The position numbers and the translations under genes are program-made. A DNA stretch of 18,900 nt from an uncultured Oscillospiraceae bacterium (GTDB taxonomy: Bacteria > Bacillota_A > Clostridia > Oscillospirales > Oscillospiraceae): the NCBI GenBank assembly GCA_910579155.1, contig CAJTTS010000065.1:1-18900 (forward strand). Reading direction: 5' to 3'. The notes beneath the pieces are model-generated. The model saw only the letters and a program-made list of their open reading frames with translations, did no database searches and had not been told where the DNA came from. Each line of letters opens with the position of its first letter. Within the stretch, counting starts at the first letter, position 1. Of the stretch, positions 1 through 7,435 are shown in pieces.

Positions 1-72
1 CCCCGAACTGGATTCGAACCAGCGGCCTGTCGCTTAGGAGGCGACCGCTCTATCCATCTGAGCTATCGGGGC
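1..72 (-). tRNA. tRNA-Arg (anticodon CCT), 3' end cut by window edge
   Basis: Read on the minus strand, the sequence folds as a standard cloverleaf. The acceptor 5' strand is GCCCCGA, pairing with TCGGGG at the left edge; the last acceptor base and the discriminator lie outside. The D stem is GCTC/GAGC. The anticodon stem GTCGC/GCGAC encloses the loop CTCCTAA, which gives anticodon CCT (decodes AGG). The T arm carries TTCGAAT. It is the only intact copy of three related sequences here; the other two lie upstream in the same orientation. A promoter at 270-298 points toward it. Confidence 0.93.
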
Positions 73-118
73 CTATTCACTTGTATGCGCTGATTATGCG
101 GTTTTGGGGAAACGTTCC

Positions 119-165
119 TGCTTCCGCTTAGGAGGCGGACGCTCTATCCTGCTGAGCTACGACGC
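119..165 (-). pseudogene. tRNA-Arg(CCT)-like 5' half, degenerate
   Basis: On the minus strand this begins GCGTCGT, followed by a sound D arm (GCTC...GAGC) and a perfect anticodon arm, TCCGC-CTCCTAA-GCGGA, so the anticodon would again be CCT. After the anticodon stem no T arm of the GGTTCGAATCC kind and no matching acceptor 3' strand can be found. It is therefore a tRNA half rather than a usable tRNA. The 5' half looks like a distinct tRNA-Arg isodecoder, not a plain copy of the one at 1-72. It may be a decayed tRNA or the scar of an integration event. Confidence 0.6.
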
Positions 166-199
166 TTATAGAATTTTTGGTGCCATTGGCGGACGAAGT

Positions 200-246
200 G
201 CGCATACTTAGGAGCCAAACGACCTATTCCCCGTGCTACGCGGACA
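200..246 (-). pseudogene. Second, more decayed tRNA-Arg(CCT)-like sequence
   Basis: On the minus strand it reads TGTCCGC then GTAGCAC, a D-loop-like stretch and the loop CTCCTAA within a mostly mispaired anticodon stem. The core CTTAGGAG (plus strand 207-214) is shared with the other two copies at 33-40 and 127-134. D-stem and T-arm pairing is largely lost. The order of decay rises with distance from the intact tRNA. Whether this is a true relic or a diverged tRNA-like RNA cannot be settled from sequence alone. Confidence 0.4.
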
Positions 247-269
247 TATGCCGCTGTCAAGCGCAACTT

Positions 270-298
270 ATTGTACTCAATTTTTCACCATATGTCAA
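270..298 (-). promoter_or_regulatory. Promoter toward the tRNA-Arg and its relics
   Basis: On the minus strand TTGACA (293-298) and TACAAT (270-275) are separated by exactly 17 bases, a near-consensus SigA promoter. The expected start, near 263, lies just ahead of the most distal tRNA-like copy, so one transcript would cover all three tRNA-like sequences. Confidence 0.7.
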
Positions 299-349
299 TG
301 CGGCACAAGAAATTTTCTGAAAAGTCCTGCAATTCTGGTTTTCCGACTG

Positions 350-378
350 TTGCAATCACAGGAAACTGAGGATATAAT
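350..378 (+). promoter_or_regulatory. typA promoter
   Basis: TTGCAA (350-355), a 17-base spacer and a perfect TATAAT (373-378) form a strong SigA-type promoter. The typA ATG lies 53 bases downstream of the -10 box, giving a leader of about 46 bases. Confidence 0.75.
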
Positions 379-431
379 ACTATCTTGCGTTTAACGAAAA
401 CGATTCTAAAACTCAGATAGAGGGTACGGAT

Positions 432-2261
432 ATGCAGAATGAAAAATTACGCAACATCGCCATCATCGCCCACGTAGACCACGGCAAGACCACCCTGGTG
501 GACGAGATGCTCAAGCAGGGCGGCATCTACCGGGAGAACCAGGCCACCGTGGACCGGGTCATGGACTCCAACGACCTGGAGCGGGAACGGGGCATCACCA
601 TCCTGGCCAAGAACACCGCCGTGCATTACAAGGATACCAAAATCAACATTGTTGACACCCCGGGCCACGCCGATTTCGGCGGCGAGGTGGAGCGCATTTT
701 GAAGATGGTCAACGGTGTCATCCTGCTGGTGGATGCCGCCGAGGGTCCCATGCCACAGACCCGGTTTGTGCTGTCCAAGGCCCTGGAGCTGGGCCACAAG
801 GTCATCGTGGTGGTGAACAAGATTGACCGCCCCGACCAGCGCATCCACGAGGTTATGGACGAGGTGCTGGAGCTGCTGCTGGACCTGAACGCCACCGACG
901 AACAGTTTGAATCCCCCACCCTGTTCTGCTCCGGGCGGCAGGGTACCGCCAGCTATTCCCCGGACGTGCCGGGCACCGACCTGATCCCCCTGTTCGAAAC
1001 CATCCTGGACTATATCCCCGCCCCGGACTGCGATCCCGAGGCTCCCTTCCAGATGCTGGTGTCCTCCATCGACTACAACGAGTTCGTGGGCCGCATTGCC
1101 GTAGGCCGCATCGAGCGGGGCACGGTGAAGCAAAACCAGGAAATCGTGGTGTGCAACTACCACAAGCAGGACGAGCCCCCTAAAAAGGCCAAAGCCACCG
1201 CCCTGTACACCTTCGACGGTTTGGCCCGCACCCCCGTTACCGAGGCCGGCGCCGGTGAGATCGTCGCCATGAGCGGCATCGGCGACATCACCATCGGCGA
1301 CACGGTCTGTGCGCCCTCCCTCCCCGCGCCCATTGAGTTTGTCAAAATCTCCGCCCCCACCTTGGAGATGACCTTCTCCGTCAACGACTCCCCCTTTGCC
1401 GGGCGGGAGGGCAAGTACGTCACCAGCCGCCAGCTCCGGGACCGCCTGTTCCGGGAGACGCTGAAGGACGTGTCCCTGCGGGTCACGGAGATGGAGGCGT
1501 CCACCGACGCCTTCAACGTGGCGGGCCGGGGCGAGATGTCCCTGTCCATCCTCATCGAGACCATGCGCCGTGAGGGGTATGAGTTCCAGGTGTCGCCCCC
1601 CCGGGTGGTCTACCAGGAGGTGGAGGGCAAAAAGTGCGAGCCCGTGGAGCGGGTGGTCATCGACGTGCCCGCCGACAGCGTGGGCGCCGTCATGGAAAAG
1701 CTGGGGGCCCGCAAGGGCGAATTCCTGTCCATGGACCCCATCGGCAGCCGCACCAAGCTGGAGTTCCTGGTGCCCTCCCGGGGCCTGTTCGGCTACCGCA
1801 ACGAGTTCCTCACCGATACCAAGGGCGAGGGCATCATGGCCTCCGTATTTGAGAAATACGCCCCCTTCAAGGGCGACATCCAGCGGCGCAACACCGGCTC
1901 CCTGGTGGCCCACGAGACGGGCGAGTCGGTGACTTACGGCCTCTTCGCCGCCCAGGAGCGGGGCGCGCTGTTCATCGGCGCGGGCGTGCCGGTATACGAG
2001 GGCATGGTGGTGGGCGTGTGCCCCAAGATGGAGGACATCACCGTCAACGTATGCAAAAAGAAGCAGCTCACCAACATGCGGGCCTCCGGCTCCGACGAGG
2101 CCCTGCGGCTGGTGCCCCCCAAGCAACTCAGCCTGGAGCAGTGCCTGGAGTTCCTGGCGGACGACGAGCTGCTGGAGGTCACGCCGGAGAACCTGCGTCT
2201 GCGCAAGCGGATTTTAAACCATGAGAAGCGGATGAAGGCCCTCAAGGGCGGGAAATCCTGA
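432..2261 (+). CDS. typA: Translational GTPase TypA/BipA
   Basis: The 609-residue product is a ribosome-binding GTPase of the EF-G/LepA class, involved in ribosome assembly and stress or cold adaptation. GTPase motifs are all visible: the P-loop AHVDHGKT at residues 13-20, RGITI at 53-57 (switch I), DTPGH at 75-79 and NKID at 129-132. An EF-Tu-like domain II, EF-G-like domains and the TypA-specific C-terminal domain follow (GEGIMASVFEKYAPFKGD, then GVCPKMEDITVNVCKKKQLTN). The length matches the family norm of about 600-615. The ATG is preceded by a GAGGG-type SD and a clear promoter at 350-378. It appears monocistronic. The long reading frames inside it on other strands are by-products of its high GC. 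Confidence 0.97.
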   Translation: MQNEKLRNIAIIAHVDHGKTTLVDEMLKQGGIYRENQATVDRVMDSNDLERERGITILAKNTAVHYKDTKINIVDTPGHADFGGEVERILKMVNGVILLVDAAEGPMPQTRFVLSKALELGHKVIVVVNKIDRPDQRIHEVMDEVLELLLDLNATDEQFESPTLFCSGRQGTASYSPDVPGTDLIPLFETILDYIPAPDCDPEAPFQMLVSSIDYNEFVGRIAVGRIERGTVKQNQEIVVCNYHKQDEPPKKAKATALYTFDGLARTPVTEAGAGEIVAMSGIGDITIGDTVCAPSLPAPIEFVKISAPTLEMTFSVNDSPFAGREGKYVTSRQLRDRLFRETLKDVSLRVTEMEASTDAFNVAGRGEMSLSILIETMRREGYEFQVSPPRVVYQEVEGKKCEPVERVVIDVPADSVGAVMEKLGARKGEFLSMDPIGSRTKLEFLVPSRGLFGYRNEFLTDTKGEGIMASVFEKYAPFKGDIQRRNTGSLVAHETGESVTYGLFAAQERGALFIGAGVPVYEGMVVGVCPKMEDITVNVCKKKQLTNMRASGSDEALRLVPPKQLSLEQCLEFLADDELLEVTPENLRLRKRILNHEKRMKALKGGKS

Positions 2262-2279
2262 ATTTTTGGGGAGAAACAG

Positions 2280-2384
2280 ACTCTTGCGGCGATTCAGGAA
2301 AAGAGCGTGGGCGTCCTCAAAACCACGTTTATCCCTGGGAGCGGCTCCCTGGAGCTGACGGCGGCGGGGCGGTACTGGCTGTGA
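2280..2384 (+). pseudogene. Possible 3' relic of a lost gene after typA
   Basis: Between typA and the DUF3737 gene, about 35 codons read openly in the same frame as typA, after its TGA, and end with TGA at 2382-2384. Third codon positions are strongly G or C, and the peptide (ending in GSLELTAAGRYWL) looks like the tail of a beta-rich protein rather than random sequence. There is no start codon with an SD site. It may be the end of a gene whose rest was deleted. I do not recognise the family, and chance cannot be excluded for so short a frame. Confidence 0.25.
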
Positions 2385-2392
2385 CAGGCCCT

Positions 2393-3250
2393 TTACGCGC
2401 AAGTATCCTTCTCCTGTTCACAGGTCAGTACCTTTCCCCGCGCCTCCAGGTCATCCATAATGATTTCACCCACGGACGGGGCGGTGATTGTGCCGGAGCG
2501 GGGATTTTTCACACTGACGATGGGCGTGGTGACGACGGCCTCCACCTCCGATTTCTCGAAGGAAAGGTCGGTGTCCACCATTTCGCAGTCGATGAGCTTC
2601 AGCCCCTTGCAGTAGCACAATGGCTGGGTGCCGATGATCTTGCAGCGGATCAGCGTCAGCCCCTGGGAGTACCAGGCCAGGTACTCCCCCTTGACGGTGC
2701 TGTCCGTGACCGTGACGCCTTCGGAGTGCCAGAACGCGTCTTTGGTGTCAAAGGCGCAGTGGTGGAAACGGGCGTTTTTGACGTATTGGAACGAATATTT
2801 CCCTTTGAAGCGGACATCGGAAAAGGCGAGATTCTCTCCCCGCATAAAGAAGTATTCGCTCTCGGCGGTGCAATTCCGCATCTCCACGTCTTTTGCAGAC
2901 CAGCCGAATTCCGGGGAGATAATATCGCTGTCAACGATGGAAACGCCGGCGCACTCCCGCAGGGCCTTGATGCCATGGAGCTTGCTCCCGGCAATGGAAA
3001 TGTGGTCCGAATACCACAGGGCGGCCCGGCAAAGCTCCGTCATCTCTGAGTTGCGTATGGTCAACCCGTGATCGTGCCAGAAGGGATAGCGCAGATTGAA
3101 AAAGCTGTCCTCCGCCGTCACATGGTCGCACTCCTTAAAAGCGCTCTCCCCGTCCGCCGGTCCGTCAAACGCGCAGCCGCGCACCGTCACCCCTGAGCGG
3201 CCATACAGCGCACGCTCCTGGTCAAACCGTTGATTTTCAATGATTTCCAT
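2393..3250 (-). CDS. DUF3737 family protein (right-handed beta-helix)
   Basis: The 285-residue product matches what I know of DUF3737: repeated short beta strands with periodic polar, Cys and aromatic positions. Examples are FDGPADGESAFKEC, DSFFNLRYPFWHD, NSEMTELCRAALWYSD and FKGKYSFQYVKNARFHHC. This is the layout of a pectate-lyase-like parallel beta-helix. There is no signal peptide or membrane segment, so a cytoplasmic location is likely. Molecular function is unknown. The start ATG has an AGAGG SD about 9 bases upstream, and a good promoter sits at 3344-3371. It is transcribed away from the DUF4838 gene, sharing the upstream region with it. No convincing terminator is seen after its stop. 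Confidence 0.85.
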   Translation of the reverse strand: MEIIENQRFDQERALYGRSGVTVRGCAFDGPADGESAFKECDHVTAEDSFFNLRYPFWHDHGLTIRNSEMTELCRAALWYSDHISIAGSKLHGIKALRECAGVSIVDSDIISPEFGWSAKDVEMRNCTAESEYFFMRGENLAFSDVRFKGKYSFQYVKNARFHHCAFDTKDAFWHSEGVTVTDSTVKGEYLAWYSQGLTLIRCKIIGTQPLCYCKGLKLIDCEMVDTDLSFEKSEVEAVVTTPIVSVKNPRSGTITAPSVGEIIMDDLEARGKVLTCEQEKDTCA

Positions 3251-3343
3251 AATGAAAGCCTCTTTTACTTCTCTAATATTCGTGCATCGTCCACGGCCAC
3301 CAGTCGTTCCGTGCCGCCGCCCTCCTCTTGTTTTTACCGCTCT

Positions 3344-3371
3344 ATTATCTCAAATATCAGCGGAATGTCAA
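3344..3371 (-). promoter_or_regulatory. Promoter of the DUF3737 gene
   Basis: On the minus strand TTGACA (3366-3371) and GATAAT (3344-3349) are 16 bases apart. The predicted start lies about 85 bases before the ATG. It is divergent from the promoter at 3420-3448. Confidence 0.6.
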
Positions 3372-3419
3372 GCGTCTTTATCCCTCGAAACAGGATCCGG
3401 ATGATTTCCGACTCGTTCC

Positions 3420-3448
3420 TTGCGTCACGCGGCTCATTGTGGTATAAT
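3420..3448 (+). promoter_or_regulatory. Promoter of the DUF4838-TauE operon
   Basis: TTGCGT (3420-3425) and a perfect TATAAT (3443-3448) are separated by 17 bases. The expected start, around 3455, coincides with the first base of a long hairpin. Confidence 0.65.
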
Positions 3449-3455
3449 AGAAGCG

Positions 3456-3507
3456 GGTCCTGTGGGGCGGCACAGCAGTCCGCCTCACAGGACCTCTTTT
3501 TGAGAGG
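3456..3507 (+). promoter_or_regulatory. Leader hairpin with terminator features, followed by an SD-masking stem
   Basis: GGTCCTGTG (3456-3464) and GGGCGG (3465-3470) pair with CCGCCT (3480-3485) and CACAGGACC (3486-3494). This makes a 15-bp stem with one G-T pair and a 9-base loop, followed at once by TCTTTTT (3495-3501), the form of an intrinsic terminator. A second stem, CCTCT (3493-3497) with AGAGG (3503-3507), shares two bases with the first and covers four bases of the SD GAGGAGG (3504-3510). Together they look like a regulatory leader that could act on both transcription and translation. The trigger is unknown. Confidence 0.55.
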
Positions 3508-3517
3508 AGGAGAGCGT

Positions 3518-5392
3518 TTGAACATCGAGGTATTTGACCGGCCCGGCGACCACCCTGCGGTCCGTCTGGCGGGCGACGAGCTGAAAGCATATTTGGGCCG
3601 GATGCTTCCCCGGAACGGCGCCGGGGAACTGTCCATCCAGGCGGCGCTGGAGGAGCGCCGGGACGAGGACGGACCGGACCGGTTCCAGGTACGCGCCGTT
3701 CCCGGACGCGTCACAGTCACCGGCAACCGCCCTCGAAGCGTGCTGCTGGGCGCGTACGACTACCTGCGCCGGCTGGGCTGCCGCTTTCTGGGACCGGGAA
3801 GGGAGCGGGAGGTGGTCCCGGCCGTCTCCCCGGACGCCCTGGTCATGAACTACCGGATCACGGCCTCCTTCCGCCACCGGGGAGTGTGCATTGAGGGAGC
3901 GGACAGCCGGGAAAACCTGCTGGACTTCATCGACTGGCTGCCCAAGGTGGGGTACAACGGCTTTTTCCTGCAATTCAAAACTCCCTACGCCTTTTTCAAA
4001 CGCTGGTATCTCCACGAACGAAACCCCCTGCGCCAGCCGGAGCCCTTCTCCCCCGCGGACGTGTCGGCCTGGGCGGAGGAGGCGGAGCGGGAGCTGAAGC
4101 GCCGGGACCTGCTGCTCCACCAGGTGGGCCACGGCTGGACGGGGGAGGCGCTGGGGTACGAGACCCAGTCCTGGGACCCGGATCCCAGGCCGCTGGCGGA
4201 GGACAAGCGTCCCCTTGCCGCCCAGCTAAACGGCGTGCGGGACCTGTACAAGGGCATGCCCGCCGACACCAACCTGTGCTTCCACAACGGGGACGCGGTC
4301 GATGCCTTCGCCGCCCAGGTGGCGGGCTACGCCCAGGCGCATCCCCATGTGGACTACCTCCATGTCTGGCTGGCGGACGAGTACAACAACGTGTGCGAGT
4401 GCGCGGGCTGCCGGGCCACCACCCTCTCCGACCAGTACGTGGAGCTGCTGAACGAGATCGACCGCCGCCTGACCGCCCAGGGGCTGCCTGCCAAAATCGT
4501 GTTCCTGCTGTACCAGGAGCTGCTGTGGCCGCCGGTGAAGGCGCGGCTCTCCAATCCCGGCCGGTTTGTGCTCATGTTCGCCCCCATCAGCCGCACCTTT
4601 GAGCAGTTCTATCCGGCGGTGGGAAACCTGCCCGATATTCCGGCCTACCAGCGTAACCGGATCGAGTTGCCAACCAGCCTGGAGGAGAACCTGGCCTTCC
4701 TCCGTGGCTGGAAGAAACAGTTTGCCGGGGACAGTTTCGTCTACGACTATCCTCTGGGCCGGGCCCATTATGGCGATCTCGGCTATATCAAGCTGGCCCG
4801 GGTCATCAGCGGGGACGTGAAGCGGCTCCGGCGGCTGGGCCTCGACGGCTACGTCAGTTGCCAGGAGCTGCGGGCGGGCCTGCCCAACTTCTTCCCCAAC
4901 TACGTGCTTGGCCGCACGCTGCTGGACGAGCACGCCGATGTGAACGAGCTGATGGGCGAATATTTCTCCGCCGCCTACGGGCCGGACTGGCCCGCCGTGG
5001 CGGACCACCTGTTCCAGCTCTCCACCCTGAGCAGCACCGACTACGTCAACGGCAAGGGCGGGCGGGAGGACGGGGCCATGGCCTCCCGGATGGAGGCCGT
5101 CCGGGAACTGTGCCTGGACTTCACCCCCGCCCTGGACGCCCACCGGACGCTCCATGGCTGGCAGACCCCCTTCTGGGAGGCGCTGGATTACCACCGGGAG
5201 TATGTGCTCAAGCTGTCTCGGGCCCTGCGCCACCTGGCCCTGGGGGAGGAGGAAAACGCAAACGCGGATTGGCGGGCCTTCCGGGAGCTGATTTGCGCCA
5301 AAGAGCCGGATTTCCAGTCCTGGCTGGACGTGTACCGGGTGCTGGAGGTTACGGAGAATTATACCGGCTTCCGTGGGGACCGGGAGCCGTGA
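3518..5392 (+). CDS. DUF4838 domain protein, putative glycoside hydrolase
   Basis: I place the start at TTG 3518, seven bases after the SD GAGGAGG; the upstream in-frame ATG at 3230 would lie before the promoter. The product has 624 residues. An N-terminal alpha-beta domain like those of alpha-glucuronidases and hexosaminidases is suggested by DELKAYLGRML and LLGAYDYLRRLGCRFLGP. It is followed by a DUF4838 barrel with HQVGHGW, FHNGDA, the acidic pair in WLADEYNN (residues about 287-288) and the CECAGC cysteine cluster (about 293-298), typical of this family and possibly metal-binding. No signal peptide is seen, so it probably acts in the cytoplasm on imported sugar chains. The substrate is unknown. 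It is followed 43 bases later by a TauE/SafE gene, probably in one operon. Confidence 0.75.
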   Translation: MNIEVFDRPGDHPAVRLAGDELKAYLGRMLPRNGAGELSIQAALEERRDEDGPDRFQVRAVPGRVTVTGNRPRSVLLGAYDYLRRLGCRFLGPGREREVVPAVSPDALVMNYRITASFRHRGVCIEGADSRENLLDFIDWLPKVGYNGFFLQFKTPYAFFKRWYLHERNPLRQPEPFSPADVSAWAEEAERELKRRDLLLHQVGHGWTGEALGYETQSWDPDPRPLAEDKRPLAAQLNGVRDLYKGMPADTNLCFHNGDAVDAFAAQVAGYAQAHPHVDYLHVWLADEYNNVCECAGCRATTLSDQYVELLNEIDRRLTAQGLPAKIVFLLYQELLWPPVKARLSNPGRFVLMFAPISRTFEQFYPAVGNLPDIPAYQRNRIELPTSLEENLAFLRGWKKQFAGDSFVYDYPLGRAHYGDLGYIKLARVISGDVKRLRRLGLDGYVSCQELRAGLPNFFPNYVLGRTLLDEHADVNELMGEYFSAAYGPDWPAVADHLFQLSTLSSTDYVNGKGGREDGAMASRMEAVRELCLDFTPALDAHRTLHGWQTPFWEALDYHREYVLKLSRALRHLALGEEENANADWRAFRELICAKEPDFQSWLDVYRVLEVTENYTGFRGDREP

Positions 5393-5435
5393 GAAGCGCG
5401 CAGCGTTTTGGTAAAACGAAGAAGGGGGCATTTTT

Positions 5436-6221
5436 ATGGCGGTATTTTTTCTGGTGAGCTTCCTGGCCAGCATCGTGGGGGCCATCTGCGGCATCGGCGG
5501 CGGGGTGGTCATCAAACCGGTGCTGGACATGCTGGGGCTGGAAACGGTGTCCACCATCAGCTTTTTATCCGGCTGCACGGTGCTGTCTATGAGCTGCTAC
5601 TCCGTCACCCGGGCGCTGTCCAAGGGGGACAGCGGCGTGGATGTGAAGACGGGCACTCCGCTGGCTATCGGCGCGGCCCTGGGCGGTCTGGCGGGCAAGC
5701 AGCTATTCGACCTGGTCCGGTCCCTGTTCGAGAACCAGGGCCGGGTGGGCGCGGTGCAGGCGGCCTGTCTGGGGGTCATCACCCTGGGCACCCTGGCTTA
5801 CACCTTGAACAAGGCCCGTATCCCCACCCACAGCGTCACCGCCCCGGCCCCCTGTGTTGCCATCGGGCTGTGCCTGGGAATTATGTCCAGCTTCCTGGGC
5901 ATCGGCGGCGGACCCATCAACCTGGTTGTGCTGTACTTCTTCTTCAGCATGGACACCAAGACCGCCGCCTCCAACAGCCTGTACATCATCCTGTTCAGCC
6001 AGTTGGCCAGCCTGCTGTCCACCCTGGTCACCCGCACGGTGCCCGCCTTCCGCTGGCCGGTGCTGCTGGTGATGGTGGGCGGCGGCGTGGGCGGCGGCGT
6101 GGTGGGCCGTATGCTGAACAAGCGGATGGACAACAAGCTGGTGGACCGGCTGTTCATCGGCCTGATGGCCGTCATCGTGCTGATCTGCGTGTACAACGTG
6201 TACCGGGGGCTGTCCGTCTGA
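5436..6221 (+). CDS. TauE/SafE family membrane transporter
   Basis: The 261-residue product is a hydrophobic membrane protein with about eight membrane spans in two related halves. Each half begins with the family's glycine motif: GIGGG at residues 19-23 and again at 155-159. Members export sulfite, sulfoacetate or other organic anions. The length is typical (about 250). The SD GAAGGGGG lies 7 bases before the ATG, and a small hairpin CGTTTT-GGT-AAAACG (5404-5418) sits just before it. It follows the DUF4838 gene on the same strand with no promoter between, so the two are likely cotranscribed. A sulfated glycan as shared substrate would explain the pairing, but this is only inference. The substrate cannot be read from the sequence. 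Confidence 0.85.
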   Translation: MAVFFLVSFLASIVGAICGIGGGVVIKPVLDMLGLETVSTISFLSGCTVLSMSCYSVTRALSKGDSGVDVKTGTPLAIGAALGGLAGKQLFDLVRSLFENQGRVGAVQAACLGVITLGTLAYTLNKARIPTHSVTAPAPCVAIGLCLGIMSSFLGIGGGPINLVVLYFFFSMDTKTAASNSLYIILFSQLASLLSTLVTRTVPAFRWPVLLVMVGGGVGGGVVGRMLNKRMDNKLVDRLFIGLMAVIVLICVYNVYRGLSV

Positions 6222-6241
6222 GCGCAGACACAAAAAATCGG

Positions 6242-6272
6242 AAAGGCCGGGACCCGTCGGGTCCCGGCCTTT
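6242..6272. terminator. Bidirectional terminator between TauE/SafE and pfkB genes
   Basis: AAAGGCCGGGACCC pairs with GGGTCCCGGCCTTT around a 3-base loop, a 14-bp stem. On the minus strand it is followed by GATTTTTTG, a good U-tract for the PfkB gene. On the plus strand the tail is shorter (CTTTG) but can still serve the TauE/SafE transcript. It sits directly between the two convergent stops. Confidence 0.85.
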
Positions 6273-6274
6273 GT

Positions 6275-7243
6275 TCAATTCAGCAGCGCCTCCACCTGCT
6301 CCCGCTCCGGCATGGAACGGATGGCTCCCTTCCGGGTGGTGACCAGGTAGGCCGCCGTGTTGGCGAAGCGGAGCATTTCGGTCAGATCCGCCTCGGTGAG
6401 CCCGTCCAGGCCGTGGTCCAACACAAAGTTGAGCACGCTGGCGCAGAAGGTATCCCCCGCGCCGGTGGTCTCAATGACGCCCCCCAGCTTGCAGGAAGGC
6501 ACAAATACCCGCTTGTCCCCGTAGTAGGAGTAACTGCCGTCCGCCCCGGCGGTGACGTTGAACAGGCGGATGTTGGGATATTTCGAGCGCAGGATGGCCG
6601 CGCCCCGGTCGAAGTCGGTCTCCCCGGTCATGAACTCCAGCTCGTTATCGGCGATTTTCAGCACGTCGCACCGGGCCAGGCCGTACTCGATCTGCTCCCT
6701 GGCGTCCTCCAAGCTGCTCCACAGGGGCGGACGCAGGTTGGGGTCAAAGGAGATGATCGCCCCGCCCTGCCTGGCATGGTCGATGGCTTTACAGGTGGCG
6801 CGGCGCACCCCCTCGTGGGTCATGGACAGGGTGCCGAAGTGGAAGATTCGGCTATCGGCGATGACATCCAAGGGCAACTCGTCCCCGGTGAGCATCATGT
6901 CCGCGCCGGGGTTGCGGTAGAAGGAGAAGTCCCGGTCCCCGTTGGGGAAGGTTTTGACGAAGGCCAGGGTGGTGCGCACCTCTTTGTCAAACACCAGGTA
7001 GTCCATGCAGATACCCGCCTCCACCGCCACGTCCCGGAGCAGGTGGCCGAACATGTCCTCTCCCACCTTGCCCACAAAGGCGCAGGACCGGCCCAGCTTT
7101 TTCAACATAGCCAGCACATTGCAGGGAGCCCCGCCGGGATTGGCTTCAAACAGGCCGTTGCCCTGGCCGCTGAGCCCATTCTCCGTAAAGTCGATGAGCA
7201 GCTCCCCCAGGGCGGTCACGTCAAATTTTATCTCGTTGGTCAT
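6275..7243 (-). CDS. PfkB family carbohydrate kinase, fructokinase-like
   Basis: The 322-residue product belongs to the ribokinase/PfkB superfamily and most resembles fructokinases, which make fructose 6-phosphate from fructose and ATP in the cytoplasm. Visible features are the N-terminal substrate part (ALGELLIDF, then NPGGAPCNVL at about 35-44), the SFDPNLRPPLW segment typical of bacterial fructokinases (165-175), and the C-terminal signature ETTGAGDTF at 258-266 with catalytic Asp264. The start ATG has an AAGGGG SD and a near-consensus promoter at 7318-7346. A short inverted repeat, CGGTC-CCA-GACCG (7265-7277), lies in the leader just before the SD and could be an operator. It ends at the shared terminator 6242-6272. 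Exact sugar specificity is not proven. Confidence 0.88.
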   Translation of the reverse strand: MTNEIKFDVTALGELLIDFTENGLSGQGNGLFEANPGGAPCNVLAMLKKLGRSCAFVGKVGEDMFGHLLRDVAVEAGICMDYLVFDKEVRTTLAFVKTFPNGDRDFSFYRNPGADMMLTGDELPLDVIADSRIFHFGTLSMTHEGVRRATCKAIDHARQGGAIISFDPNLRPPLWSSLEDAREQIEYGLARCDVLKIADNELEFMTGETDFDRGAAILRSKYPNIRLFNVTAGADGSYSYYGDKRVFVPSCKLGGVIETTGAGDTFCASVLNFVLDHGLDGLTEADLTEMLRFANTAAYLVTTRKGAIRSMPEREQVEALLN

Positions 7244-7317
7244 TTTGCGCGTCCCCTTTCCTGATCGGTCCCAGACCGGTATATATTTCGGCCCTACATT
7301 CAGCCTTCTGTTTTTCC

Positions 7318-7346
7318 ATTATAAAGCCCCTTGATGGAAATGGCAA
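7318..7346 (-). promoter_or_regulatory. Promoter of the PfkB kinase gene
   Basis: On the minus strand TTGCCA (7341-7346), 17 bases, then TATAAT (7318-7323). It is divergent from the hydrolase promoter 26 bases away. Confidence 0.7.
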
Positions 7347-7371
7347 TACCTCTTTTTGCACGACAGGCCGC

Positions 7372-7400
7372 TTGAAATCCAAGATGGGCTGCGCTATAAT
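7372..7400 (+). promoter_or_regulatory. Promoter of the alpha/beta hydrolase gene
   Basis: TTGAAA (7372-7377), a 17-base spacer and a perfect TATAAT (7395-7400). The hydrolase ATG follows 35 bases after the -10 box. Confidence 0.7.
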
Positions 7401-7435
7401 AAAACCAAGAATTTTAGGTTTATGGAGATGAGCAA

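Noticed and set aside
447..2126. Long minus-strand open frame of 559 codons opposite typA
   Set aside because: It is the antisense of a certain typA gene. Its Gly/His/Val-rich composition is the usual by-product of GC-rich coding DNA, and it has no SD or family motif.
3230..3517. Upstream ATG extension of the DUF4838 protein
   Set aside because: It would overlap the promoter and the leader hairpin, its sequence is low-quality (Ser/Arg-rich), and the TTG at 3518 has a strong SD.
5408..7264. Plus-strand open frame of 618 codons across TauE/SafE and antisense to pfkB
   Set aside because: It crosses the terminator at 6242-6272 and is out of frame with two well-supported genes; its composition is low-complexity.
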